DNA of 15,557 nucleotides, from NCBI GenBank assembly GCA_030690925.1, contig JAUYFO010000003.1:1-15557 (forward strand), read 5' to 3'. A model generated the notes under the pieces. That model was given only the letters and a program-made list of their open reading frames with translations. It was not told the origin of the DNA and searched no databases. How positions within the stretch are numbered: the first letter of the stretch is position 1; each line of letters opens with the position of its first letter. The translations under genes were made by a program, and so were the position numbers. Below are positions 1-6,394 of this stretch, piece by piece. This stretch comes from Candidatus Moraniibacteriota bacterium (GTDB lineage: Bacteria; Patescibacteriota; Minisyncoccia; Moranbacterales; UBA1568).

Positions 1-686
1 ACCCGATGCGGATTCTCGATTGCAAAGAGGACAAGTGTATTCAGCTGACCGCCCATGCACCACAGTCAATCGATTATCTCGACCTGGAGTCCCGCGAGCA
101 CTTCAAACACCTACTCGAATACCTTGATGAACTAGAGTTGCCCTATACCATCAATACCCGTTTGGTGCGTGGCTTGGATTACTACACCGATACCGTTTTC
201 GAAATCCGCTCTACTGACAAGGAGGGTAAGAGCTATTCGCTCGGCGGCGGTGGACGTTACAATCGTCTGATTGAAACCTTGGGAGGTGAACCGACGCCGG
301 CCATCGGCTTCGCCCTCGGCCTCGACCGGATTGTACTCGAGATGAAGCGTACCCAGGTCAAGCCCTACCAGGAGCCAAAGCCCCGGGTTTTTCTGGCGCA
401 GCTCGGTGATATGGCCAAGAAGAAAACCCTGCGGCTGTTCTCGGCCTTGGAAAAAAATGGTATTCTCATTGCAGAGAGCTTCGGTCGTGGTAGTCTCAAG
501 TCACAGATGCGGGTAGCTAATCGGTTGGGGGTGGAAGTGACCATTATCGTCGGCCAGAAAGAAGCGCTCGATGGTACGGCTATCATCAAGGACATGGTGT
601 CGGGAACCCAGGAAACAGTGACTCAGGAACGCCTGGTCGACGCTGCCAAAAAGATCTTGAAGACCAATCAGATACTCAACGTGTAG
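1..686 (+). CDS. hisS: Histidyl-tRNA synthetase, C-terminal part (cut by window start)
   Basis: Charges tRNA-His with histidine in the cytoplasm. The reading frame is open from the first bases of the window (first full codon at base 3), so the N-terminal half lies upstream; the ATG at 6 is internal. Visible class II synthetase features are the histidine-binding HisA motif LVRGLDYYTDTVFEI, followed by the glycine-rich motif 3 region LGGGGRYNRLI and AIGFALGLDRI with its conserved arginine. After a linker, about 95 residues form the typical alpha/beta anticodon-binding domain (from PRVFLAQLG through VTIIVGQKEALDG). Its stop lies 5 nt before the HIT gene, which suggests cotranscription with the following run. 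Identification is secure; the upstream boundary cannot be seen. Confidence 0.97.
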   Translation, partial: PMRILDCKEDKCIQLTAHAPQSIDYLDLESREHFKHLLEYLDELELPYTINTRLVRGLDYYTDTVFEIRSTDKEGKSYSLGGGGRYNRLIETLGGEPTPAIGFALGLDRIVLEMKRTQVKPYQEPKPRVFLAQLGDMAKKKTLRLFSALEKNGILIAESFGRGSLKSQMRVANRLGVEVTIIVGQKEALDGTAIIKDMVSGTQETVTQERLVDAAKKILKTNQILNV

Positions 687-691
687 CGGGT

Positions 692-1042
692 ATGGCTGAA
701 ACGGTATTTCAAAAAATCATCCGCAAAGAAATTCCAGCCGACATCGTCTATGAGGATGGGGATATTCTGGCTTTCAAGGATATCCACCCTATCGCACCAG
801 TCCATATTCTCATTATTCCCAAGAAGCCGATTGAGAGTATCGCTACCATGGATGATGCCGATGCCCTGGTAGTAGGAAAAATATTCCTGGTGGCCCGTAA
901 TATCGCGAGAGACTTGAAAATTTCTGAGAAAGGGTATAAACTGCTTATCCGGGTAGGAAAGGATGGCGGCCAAGAGGTGGCCCACCTGCACCTTCACCTT
1001 TTGGGAGGCGCTCGTTTGAGCGAAAATATCCACCCCGTGTAA
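692..1042 (+). CDS. HIT family (HINT-like) nucleotide hydrolase
   Basis: A 116-residue protein of the histidine-triad superfamily, whose members hydrolyse nucleoside phosphoramidates or related nucleotide conjugates and work as homodimers. The signature H-phi-H-phi-H is H98-L-H100-L-H102 followed by LGG; the central histidine is the nucleophile in the family. The N-terminal part (FQKIIRKEIPADIVYEDGDILAFKDI.P) is the classical HINT start and begins at ATG 692, 5 nt after hisS. Length matches bacterial HinT. The natural substrate cannot be read from sequence. Expression is probably coupled to hisS because of the tiny gap. Confidence 0.95.
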   Translation: MAETVFQKIIRKEIPADIVYEDGDILAFKDIHPIAPVHILIIPKKPIESIATMDDADALVVGKIFLVARNIARDLKISEKGYKLLIRVGKDGGQEVAHLHLHLLGGARLSENIHPV

Positions 1043-1044
1043 CA

Positions 1045-1072
1045 CTTCCTCCCCTATAAATGGGTGAGAAAG
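1045..1072 (+). repeat. Imperfect hairpin in front of the rpsU ribosome-binding site
   Basis: CTTCCTCCCC (1045-1054) pairs with GGGTGAGAAAG (1062-1072) with two mismatches and a short A/T loop. It ends 8 nt before the rpsU Shine-Dalgarno sequence. There is no T-run, so it is not an intrinsic terminator. A role in rpsU translation or mRNA processing is possible but unproven. Confidence 0.4.
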
Positions 1073-1095
1073 CACTAGGAAAGGAGGTTTTGAGT

Positions 1096-1344
1096 ATGAT
1101 TCAGGTAAAAAGAAAAGAGCGCGAAACAGCTGAAAGTCTCATTCGGCGCTTTTCGCGGCGTGTCCAACAAAGCGGCGTTTTACGGCAAGTACGCAAGCTC
1201 CGTTTTCGTGTGGAAGAACAGAGCCGTGATAAACGACGGGCTGGCGCTCTCTACAAAGTCAAGATCCGTAAAGAAATCGTGCGACTCAAAAAACTCGGCA
1301 AATTCGATGACGAGGCCCTTCGTGATATCAAAAAGAGAATCTAA
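1096..1344 (+). CDS. rpsU: 30S ribosomal protein bS21
   Basis: A small, very basic protein of the 30S subunit that sits near the 3' end of 16S rRNA and helps initiation. The start is set at ATG 1096 because the strong Shine-Dalgarno AAGGAGG (1081-1087) sits 8 nt upstream; an in-frame ATG at 1060 lies before it and would add 12 unlikely residues. The 82-residue product begins MIQVKRKERETAESLIRRF, matching the family pattern in which an N-terminal beta-like stretch precedes ESLIRRF. Typical bS21 is about 58-70 residues; here the lysine/arginine-rich C-terminal region is extended (KVKIRKEIVRLKKLGKFDDEA...). It lies between the HIT gene and yqeY, a common neighbourhood for rpsU and yqeY. Confidence 0.93.
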   Translation: MIQVKRKERETAESLIRRFSRRVQQSGVLRQVRKLRFRVEEQSRDKRRAGALYKVKIRKEIVRLKKLGKFDDEALRDIKKRI

Positions 1345-1362
1345 ATTTTCTACGATTGTTCT

Positions 1363-1815
1363 ATGGGACTCTATCAAACGTTGGGTGATGATCTGAAACA
1401 GGCGATGAAAGCAGGCGAAGTGTTCAAGCGCGATACATTGCGCCTGCTTCAGAGTGCCGTGAAAAACGTGGCCATCGAGAAACGCAGGGCTGCCTTGGAA
1501 CTTTCTGACACGGAAGTGGAAGAAGTGATTAAGCGATTGGTCAAACAGCGCCGAGATAGCGCCACCCAGTATCGGGCCGGAAATCGTGAGGACCTAGCAC
1601 TCCAAGAAGAACAAGAGCTTGCTTTGTTATCAGCATATTTACCTGAAGCTATGCCCGAAGAGAAGCTTCAGGTTTTGGTCAGAGAGACGTTGCAAGAAGC
1701 TGGTCTTATGACGAAGGACAAGATGGGCCAGGCGATGGGCCTCTCCATGAAGCAGGTGGCGGGGCGCGCCTCAGGAGACGATGTCCGGCGCATCGTTGAG
1801 TCTCTGCTTTCATAG
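1363..1815 (+). CDS. yqeY: GatB/YqeY domain protein
   Basis: A 150-residue stand-alone YqeY protein. The family shares the helical tail domain of GatB, the tRNA-dependent amidotransferase subunit, and is thought to bind tRNA, but its exact role is unsettled. Hallmarks seen are an N-terminal helix with RDTLRLLQSAVKN, the central stretch KQRRDSATQYRAGNREDLA and E.EL.LLSAYLPEAM, and the C-terminal DKMGQAMGLSMKQVAGRASGDDVRRIV, close to the family pattern G..MG.vM..l....gra.g..v. Length is typical. It starts 18 nt after rpsU, and its stop TAG lies one base before the ybeY ATG, so the genes are probably cotranscribed and translationally coupled. Confidence 0.95.
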   Translation: MGLYQTLGDDLKQAMKAGEVFKRDTLRLLQSAVKNVAIEKRRAALELSDTEVEEVIKRLVKQRRDSATQYRAGNREDLALQEEQELALLSAYLPEAMPEEKLQVLVRETLQEAGLMTKDKMGQAMGLSMKQVAGRASGDDVRRIVESLLS

Positions 1816-1816
1816 T

Positions 1817-2281
1817 ATGCGTGTTATTGTTCATCTTGCTGCCGAAGTAGCGACGCCGTTTTCTCAATCTTTCTTAACGGAGGTGGTAGAAGAAACGCTC
1901 AAGCGTTGCCCGATGTTGCCAGCGAACGCAGAAACGATCACGCTCAATGCAATCGCGGTTTCTGGGGAAAAAATTCGGGAACTCAATCAGACCTACCGCG
2001 GCAAGGATACTGAGACTGACATTCTCTCTTTTGGAGAGTATACTGATAGTGGTGCATTGATAAGCGAGCAGCAGCCAGAGATTTTTCTCGGAGAACTTTT
2101 TTTCTGTCAGGATTTCATCACCCAGGCAGCAGCGGAAGATGGTATTACGCTAGTGCACGAGATGATCTATATTTTTTCCCACGGCGTGCTCCATCTCCTC
2201 GGGTACGACCACAGCAACAAGATGTTTGCCATACAGGACGCCGTGACCGAACACCTGCGAGTAAAATGTACATACCAATAG
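1817..2281 (+). CDS. ybeY: Endoribonuclease YbeY (16S rRNA maturation)
   Basis: Zinc-dependent endoribonuclease involved in 16S rRNA 3'-end maturation and ribosome quality control. The start ATG 1817 is chosen because the protein then begins MRVIVHL, directly after the yqeY stop; the longer frame from 1781 lies inside yqeY. The catalytic metal site HGVLHLLGYDH is complete, with H122, H126 and H132 as the three zinc ligands. The substrate-side motif YRGKDTETDILSF (residues 60-72) matches the family R.KD..TDVLSF. Length 154 is normal. The pairing ybeY-dgkA is a known bacterial gene order (ybeY-dgkA-cdd-era in Firmicutes), which supports both calls. Confidence 0.96.
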   Translation: MRVIVHLAAEVATPFSQSFLTEVVEETLKRCPMLPANAETITLNAIAVSGEKIRELNQTYRGKDTETDILSFGEYTDSGALISEQQPEIFLGELFFCQDFITQAAAEDGITLVHEMIYIFSHGVLHLLGYDHSNKMFAIQDAVTEHLRVKCTYQ

Positions 2282-2289
2282 AGAGTACT

Positions 2290-2637
2290 ATGAGACGATT
2301 GTCCAGAAGTTTGCGACACGCCGCTAGAGGGATTTTTTTTACATTGCAGAATGAGCGAAATTTTCAGGTGGAGGTGGTGGCGGCTGGCGTGGTACTGCTC
2401 CTCATGGCGTGGTTGCCGCTTTCTCGGACGGAGGATTTTTTTCTCATTATTGCTATGATGGCGGTGCTTAGTCTTGAGCTGGTAAATACAGCGGTGGAGC
2501 GTATTATGGATATTCTGAAACCGCGGGTGCATCCGTATGCTCGAGTCGTGAAAGATGTGATGGCTGGGGCGGTGTTCGTCGCATCTCTCGGGGCACTCCT
2601 TCTCGGAGTGCTTATTTTTTCTCCGCATTTCTTTTGA
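2290..2637 (+). CDS. dgkA: Prokaryotic diacylglycerol kinase / undecaprenol kinase (DgkA family)
   Basis: A small integral membrane lipid kinase of 115 residues with three predicted membrane helices. In Gram-positive-type members the substrate is undecaprenol, feeding the carrier lipid for wall synthesis; in enterobacteria it is diacylglycerol. Conserved pieces are NERNFQVE (21-28), the membrane-embedded acidic motif LELVNTAVERIMD (62-74, with E63 and E70) and KDVMAGAV (88-95). ATG 2290 is preferred, 8 nt after the ybeY stop; an alternative ATG at 2266 overlaps ybeY by 16 nt and would add eight residues. A terminator hairpin is folded from the last codons. Which lipid is used cannot be told from sequence. 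Confidence 0.93.
   Translation: MRRLSRSLRHAARGIFFTLQNERNFQVEVVAAGVVLLLMAWLPLSRTEDFFLIIAMMAVLSLELVNTAVERIMDILKPRVHPYARVVKDVMAGAVFVASLGALLLGVLIFSPHFF
2593..2620 (+). terminator. Intrinsic terminator embedded in the 3' end of dgkA
   Basis: Perfect 7-bp stem GCACTCC (2593-2599) / GGAGTGC (2605-2611), loop TTCTC, followed by TTA and six Ts (2615-2620). It lies before the dgkA stop codon (2635-2637), so the stem-loop also codes for the final membrane helix (ALLLGVLIF). It plausibly ends the hisS-dgkA transcript. Confidence 0.7.
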
Positions 2638-2754
2638 ACAAACAGTCGAGAGAGGGAGCCTGTTATACGCTCATCATGAAGCAGTACCAATACATTGCTC
2701 TCTGTAGCAGGGATGAGAAATACTTGAGGAAAATCTCGACTCAGACTTTCTTTT

Positions 2755-2783
2755 TTGCTGCAGGGAGTCTTTTGGGGTATAAT
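2755..2783 (+). promoter_or_regulatory. Probable ftsA promoter
   Basis: A perfect -10 hexamer TATAAT (2778-2783) follows GGGG. The hexamer 17 nt upstream, TTGCTG (2755-2760), is only a weak -35. The position, after the dgkA terminator and about 70 nt before the ftsA ATG, fits a start point for ftsA transcription. The 2638-2851 gap otherwise holds only an unconvincing short ORF. Confidence 0.6.
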
Positions 2784-2851
2784 GTTGGACATGGAGCTGT
2801 ATCTGTGGGTACAAGCTTAAGTTTCTTTGTTGGTTTGTGAGATTTTTTTCT

Positions 2852-4111
2852 ATGTCGAAAGGTCATTACTACGTCGGTCTGGATATCGGTTCTTCGAATA
2901 TCCGTTCGGTTATCGCTCAAGAGCTTTCTTCAGATGAACCACTGCGAGTGGTTGGTATCGGGAGCGTGCCATCGGAGGGGATTCGTCGTGGAGCGGTAGT
3001 GAATGTCGATGCCGTGGCCAAAGCGTGCAACGCTTCGCTCGAACAGGCGGAGCGCATGGCGGGGCATCCAGCCGAAACGGTAGTGGTCAGCGTGTCGGGA
3101 ACAGAGATTGCTTGCCAGAATGCCCTGGGGGTTATCGCTGTCGGTCGCGCCGATGGTGAAGTAGCCTATGATGATATGGCGCGGGTACTCGAGGAAGTTC
3201 AGGCTCGGCTGACCTTGCCGCTCAATCGGGAAATCATCCACGTCATTCCCAAGGACTATCGTCTGGACGATCAGAAAAATATCAAGGATCCGCTCGGGAT
3301 GCATGGGGTACGTTTGGAAATGAACGCCCTGATAGTGAGTGGTAGTTCGGTGCACCTGAAAAACATCAGTCGCAGTTTGGAGCAGGCTGGCACCAATGCT
3401 GATAGCTTCGTGGTGGAGCCGCTGGCGTCTGCTGAGGCCGTGCTTCATGACAAGCAGAAGGAGCTCGGTACCGTGATTATCAACATTGGTGGCAGCACCA
3501 CATCACTGGCGGTGTTTGAAGATGGTGATCTCCTGCACTTGGGGGTACTGCCAGTCGGTGGGGCGCACATTACTAACGATATCGCCATTGGTCTGCGAAC
3601 CTCGATCGAGGTGGCTGAGGCGGTCAAGCTTCAGTATGGCAGTGCTATTGCTCGCGAGGTGAGTAAGAAAGATGAGATCGATCTCGGGATGATCGATTCC
3701 CAGGAAGAAGGCATGGTATCGCAGCATCATGTGGTGGAGATTATCGAGGCGCGTTTGGAAGAAATTTTTTCTTTCGTCAATACGGAGTTAAAAAATATCG
3801 GTCGTGAAGGATTGCTTCCGGGAGGCGTGGTACTGACTGGCGGAGGAGCGCTTTTGCCCGGGGCGGTGGAGCTGGCTAAAAATATTTTGCGGTTACCAGC
3901 GCAGATTGGTTATCCGAAACCGCTTGGTGGAATTTTGGATCAGGTGGACAATCCACAGTTCGCTACGGCTATCGGTCTGATTCTCCTCTCACAATCAACC
4001 GATGGGGAACATAAAACTTTTTCCAGTCGAAAGATTATGGGTGCTTTGCCAGAAGTGGTACAACACATGGTGAACCGGGTGAAGCGTTGGTCGCAGCGCT
4101 TTCTTCCCTGA
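2852..4111 (+). CDS. ftsA: Cell division protein FtsA
   Basis: Actin-like ATPase that anchors FtsZ filaments to the inner membrane and recruits the divisome. The 419-residue product shows the actin-fold elements in order: phosphate-1 loop GLDIGSSNIRS (9-19), an inserted SHS2-type 1C region (about 84-165), phosphate-2 loop VIINIGGSTTSLAVF (208-222), and adenosine motif GGVVLTGGGALLPG (324-337). The C-terminus VQHMVNRVKRWSQRFLP is a likely amphipathic membrane-targeting helix, as in known FtsA. ATG 2852 is chosen over an in-frame GTG at 2837 because MSKGHYYVGLDIG matches the family start; no clear Shine-Dalgarno precedes it (a T-run lies there). The usual ftsQ or mur neighbours are absent. Confidence 0.97.
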   Translation: MSKGHYYVGLDIGSSNIRSVIAQELSSDEPLRVVGIGSVPSEGIRRGAVVNVDAVAKACNASLEQAERMAGHPAETVVVSVSGTEIACQNALGVIAVGRADGEVAYDDMARVLEEVQARLTLPLNREIIHVIPKDYRLDDQKNIKDPLGMHGVRLEMNALIVSGSSVHLKNISRSLEQAGTNADSFVVEPLASAEAVLHDKQKELGTVIINIGGSTTSLAVFEDGDLLHLGVLPVGGAHITNDIAIGLRTSIEVAEAVKLQYGSAIAREVSKKDEIDLGMIDSQEEGMVSQHHVVEIIEARLEEIFSFVNTELKNIGREGLLPGGVVLTGGGALLPGAVELAKNILRLPAQIGYPKPLGGILDQVDNPQFATAIGLILLSQSTDGEHKTFSSRKIMGALPEVVQHMVNRVKRWSQRFLP

Positions 4112-4289
4112 AATAAGGGACAAAACAAACATTTTTACAGAGAGATGAAGATTTTTCATTTTTTTTCTGTTTCTTGACCCTGTTACAAATCTAAGGAGTA
4201 TCACGTTTGCTTTTTATATGTCAGCCGAAGGCGCCTAGTGGCCGTTATTTTCTTCTTTTTAGCCAGTTTTTCTCTCATTTGTAACGGGG

Positions 4290-4319
4290 TTGACACCTCT
4301 TCTTTTCCTATGATAGAGT
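4290..4319 (+). promoter_or_regulatory. Possible distal ftsZ promoter
   Basis: A consensus -35 TTGACA (4290-4295) is followed after 18 nt by TAGAGT (4314-4319), a four-of-six match to TATAAT preceded by an extended -10 TGa. The -10 is weak, so confidence rests mainly on the perfect -35. Confidence 0.4.
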
Positions 4320-4343
4320 GAATTTTCAAGTGAAGAGAAGGAC

Positions 4344-4375
4344 TTGTGCGGGGTCCGCAAAACGCAGTATACTGC
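4344..4375 (+). promoter_or_regulatory. Proximal ftsZ promoter with overlapping palindrome
   Basis: TTGTGC (4344-4349), 18-nt spacer, TATACT (4368-4373), about 45 nt before the ftsZ ATG. The -10 lies wholly inside the perfect 12-bp palindrome GCAGTATACTGC (4364-4375), and the spacer contains the hairpin TGCGG-GGT-CCGCA (4347-4359). A repressor at the palindrome would block the promoter; this is inference from position. Confidence 0.55.
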
Positions 4376-4417
4376 TTTCATTGACGAACATCCAATTTTT
4401 CTAAACCAAGAAGATCT

Positions 4418-5656
4418 ATGGCTGAGATCAAACCCGATATCGAGACATTCGCCAAAATAAAAGTCGTTGGTGTTGGCGGCTCTGGTGGTAATGGAGTTGC
4501 CCGCATGGTGGATGCCAAGATTAAAGGCGTGGAGTTCGTGGCTATCAATACCGATGCCCAGGCACTGCATAATTCCAAGGCGCAAGAAAAAATTCACATC
4601 GGTAAGAACTTGACCAAGGGTCTCGGGGCTGGAATGAATCCGGAAATCGGTCGTCAGGCCGCCGAAGAAAATCGTGATGAAATCCAAGAAGTACTGAAGG
4701 GCGCCGATATGGTGTTCGTTACTTGTGGTCTGGGTGGTGGTACCGGTTCTGGCGCGGCACCGATTGTTGCCGAGACAGCCAAGGAACTTGGAGCGCTCAC
4801 GGTCGCAGTCGTGACCAAACCCTTCGCTTTCGAAGGGTCACAGCGCCGAGCCATTGCCGAAGAAGCGCTGGAAAATCTGCGTGATCGAGTGGACACACTC
4901 ATCATTATTCCCAATGACAAACTGCTTTCGATTATCGATCGCCAGACCACGCTGGTCAATGCCTTCCGGATTGTCGATGATGTGTTGCGTCAGGGAGTGC
5001 AGGGTATTTCTGACCTCATCACCAAACCAGGTATCGTCAATGTCGATTTTGCTGATGTGCGCGCCATCATGGAAGACAGTGGCAGCGCGCTCATGGGTAT
5101 TGGAGTGGCGTCCGGTGAAAACCGAGCGGTTGAGGCTGCTAAGGCCGCTATCAATAGTCCGCTTTTGGAACTCTCGATTGATGGCGCCAAGGGAGTGTTG
5201 TTCAATATTTCTGGCTCTACCGATCTGACTATGCTCGAGATCAATGAAGCGGCCAACATCATAACCGAAAACATTGATCCCAATGCCAAGGTTATCTTCG
5301 GTGCGGTGACCGATGATCAGATTCGCAAGGGTGAAATCCAGATTACCGTGGTTGCCACCGGTTTCGATATCCCTCGGACCAAAGAAGCCCCCATCGGATT
5401 GATCAATCGTGCGCCGAGTATTGCTAGTCGTCAGCGTGCCGCCCAGATTGCTGCTGAGGAAGAGCGGGCTGAGGAAGAAGATGCTGCCTTGGAAGAAGTG
5501 ATTGCTTTCCCATCGCGTCAGCTGGAGGCGCCAGTGATGATTATCGATGAGAAGATCCAGCCGCGTGGCATGGCTCCTCGTAGTGAATCCAAGGAATTGG
5601 TAGAGGAAGAGGATCTTGAGATCCCGGCCTTTATCCGCCGTAAAATGAAGAAGTAG
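4418..5656 (+). CDS. ftsZ: Cell division GTPase FtsZ
   Basis: Tubulin-like GTPase that polymerises into the Z ring at mid-cell. The 412-residue product has the N-terminal nucleotide-binding start [16 protein letters not shown] (15-30), the tubulin signature [13 protein letters not shown] (about 103-115; the common GGGTGTG reads GGGTGSG here), and the T7 synergy loop [11 protein letters not shown] (208-218), which completes the GTPase site of the next subunit. A glutamate-rich flexible linker (about 345-395) leads to the conserved C-terminal peptide [13 protein letters not shown], the docking site for FtsA. Start ATG 4418 has only a weak purine-rich Shine-Dalgarno (AAGAAGA). FtsA immediately upstream supplies the partner for that C-terminal peptide. 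Confidence 0.98.
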   Translation: MAEIKPDIETFAKIKVVGVGGSGGNGVARMVDAKIKGVEFVAINTDAQALHNSKAQEKIHIGKNLTKGLGAGMNPEIGRQAAEENRDEIQEVLKGADMVFVTCGLGGGTGSGAAPIVAETAKELGALTVAVVTKPFAFEGSQRRAIAEEALENLRDRVDTLIIIPNDKLLSIIDRQTTLVNAFRIVDDVLRQGVQGISDLITKPGIVNVDFADVRAIMEDSGSALMGIGVASGENRAVEAAKAAINSPLLELSIDGAKGVLFNISGSTDLTMLEINEAANIITENIDPNAKVIFGAVTDDQIRKGEIQITVVATGFDIPRTKEAPIGLINRAPSIASRQRAAQIAAEEERAEEEDAALEEVIAFPSRQLEAPVMIIDEKIQPRGMAPRSESKELVEEEDLEIPAFIRRKMKK

Positions 5657-5686
5657 GATGGCTCTGGTCTTTGGTAATGTGTGTTG

Positions 5687-5715
5687 TTGTAGCTTTCGTT
5701 CCTACTCGCTATACT
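5687..5715 (+). promoter_or_regulatory. Promoter of a candidate small RNA downstream of ftsZ
   Basis: TTGTAG (5687-5692), 17-nt spacer, TATACT (5710-5715). The -10 matches five of six consensus bases; the -35 keeps only TTG. The predicted start (about 5721-5722) coincides with the first base of a closing stem. Confidence 0.5.
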
Positions 5716-5720
5716 TGATC

Positions 5721-5828
5721 AGGACGTCTTCGGTCGGATACTTGGGCCGGCATCTAGTGGCTCACCCCAAAATCAACGTCTTACCGTGTGAATGTGGCCG
5801 CCAATTTTGGCGGTCTTCTTTTCTCTCT
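5721..5828 (+). ncRNA. Candidate small structured RNA between ftsZ and nrdR
   Basis: A stretch of about 105 nt bounded by a plausible promoter and an intrinsic terminator. Its 5' end AGGACGT (5721-5727) pairs with ACGTCTT (5776-5782), one G-T pair included. Inside, TTGGG (5742-5746) pairs with CCCAA (5766-5770) and exposes the CTAGTGGC motif. The 3' part is the terminator stem. A 62-codon frame spans this region (5658-5846), but its composition is unlike a protein, and it runs through the terminator. I do not recognise a known family (it does not show SRP, 6S or tmRNA landmarks). It could alternatively be a leader for nrdR, with the terminator acting as an attenuator. Confidence 0.45.
5796..5828 (+). 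terminator. Intrinsic terminator after ftsZ / candidate small RNA
   Basis: Stem GGCCGCCA (5796-5803) / TGGCGGTC (5808-5815) with loop ATTT, eight pairs including one G-T, followed by the T-rich tract TTCTTTTCTCTCTTT (5816-5830). Confidence 0.85.
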
Positions 5829-5841
5829 TTAGACGAGGGAG

Positions 5842-5847
5842 TATAAT
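5842..5847 (+). promoter_or_regulatory. -10 element of a probable nrdR promoter
   Basis: Perfect TATAAT just downstream of the terminator and about 75 nt before the nrdR ATG. No good -35 is seen (17 nt upstream reads TTTTCT, within the T-tract of the terminator). The leader contains TTTCGTTA and TAACGAAG as a 7-bp inverted repeat around 5876-5903. Confidence 0.5.
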
Positions 5848-5921
5848 AAGAGCATAAGTGATTCTAGTCTCTTAGTTTCGTTAAGAAGCTAAAGGCTAAC
5901 GAAGCGAGGAAATTATTTCTT

Positions 5922-6368
5922 ATGGTGTGTCCATTTTGTAACCATCTCAATACCAGAGTTGTAGACTCACGTGAGACCCAAGAAGGCCGGGCTATTCGTC
6001 GTCGGCGCGAGTGCGAGAAGTGTACAGCACGGTTCAGTACCTATGAGGAGGTGGAGATTTTTCGTTTGCTCGTCGTTAAAAAAGATGGCCATCGGGAAGA
6101 GTACGACAAGACTAAAATCGAAAAAGGTCTGCGCCGGGCTTTCGAAAAGCGCCCCTTTGCCGAAGAGCGAATTGAGAAGATTCTGCGAGAGATTGAGTAC
6201 GCGCTCCATGAAAAGCAGGTGACAGAAATTTCGAGCCGGGCCATTGGCAGCCTGATTATGGACAAACTGAGAGCCGTTGATGAAGTGGCCTACATTCGTT
6301 TTGCTTCTGTCTATAAATCTTTTGGGAGTGCCCAGAGCTTTCTCAAGGCGCTCCAGAAACTGAAATGA
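5922..6368 (+). CDS. nrdR: Transcriptional repressor NrdR
   Basis: Zinc-ribbon/ATP-cone repressor that senses ATP/dATP and controls ribonucleotide reductase genes. The 148-residue length matches the family. The zinc ribbon uses C3-x2-C6 and C31-x2-C34, with the diagnostic stretches VDSRETQEG, IRRRRECEKC and RFSTYEEVE. The ATP cone follows from about residue 47 (VVKKDGHREEYDKTKIEKGLRRAFEKRP) to AYIRFASVYKSF. Start ATG 5922 has GAGG 12 nt upstream. It is followed at 26-32 nt by comEC, across the palindromic TTACGTAA pair. No ribonucleotide reductase gene lies in the window, so its targets must be elsewhere. Confidence 0.97.
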   Translation: MVCPFCNHLNTRVVDSRETQEGRAIRRRRECEKCTARFSTYEEVEIFRLLVVKKDGHREEYDKTKIEKGLRRAFEKRPFAEERIEKILREIEYALHEKQVTEISSRAIGSLIMDKLRAVDEVAYIRFASVYKSFGSAQSFLKALQKLK

Positions 6369-6394
6369 CAGTTACGTAAGCTGTTACGTAACAG
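6369..6394. promoter_or_regulatory. Tandem TTACGTAA palindromes between nrdR and comEC
   Basis: GTTACGTAA occurs twice (6371-6379 and 6383-6391), 12 bp apart start to start. The second copy sits in the perfect 14-bp palindrome CTGTTACGTAACAG (6381-6394), which ends at the base before the first possible comEC start. It is a candidate operator or an RNA hairpin masking the comEC start. It does not match the NrdR box consensus I know (ACACTATATATTGTG-like). Confidence 0.5.

Larger units (their letters stand above)
4112..4417. other. 306-bp regulatory gap between ftsA and ftsZ
   Basis: No credible gene is seen on either strand. It holds a weak hairpin just past the ftsA stop (TCCCT 4105-4109 / AGGGA 4116-4120), a long spaced inverted repeat (4174-4190 with 4277-4293), the motif GGCGCCTAGTGGCC (4230-4243), a TTGACA hexamer (4290-4295) with TGaTAGAGT as a possible extended -10, and a proximal promoter with an overlapping palindrome (4344-4375). 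The density of signals suggests ftsZ is controlled separately from ftsA. Confidence 0.6.

Noticed and set aside
2634..2840. 68-codon frame after dgkA
   Set aside because: TTG start overlapping the dgkA stop, no Shine-Dalgarno, spans the ftsA promoter, and composition unlike a protein.
5658..5846. 62-codon frame after ftsZ
   Set aside because: It runs through a strong terminator and the candidate small RNA, has no ribosome-binding site of its own and shows no recognisable motif.
6366..6368. Alternative genetic code with TGA read as glycine (known in some CPR lineages)
   Set aside because: TGA ends NrdR, DgkA and FtsA exactly at their conserved C-termini, and I saw no in-frame TGA in conserved proteins.
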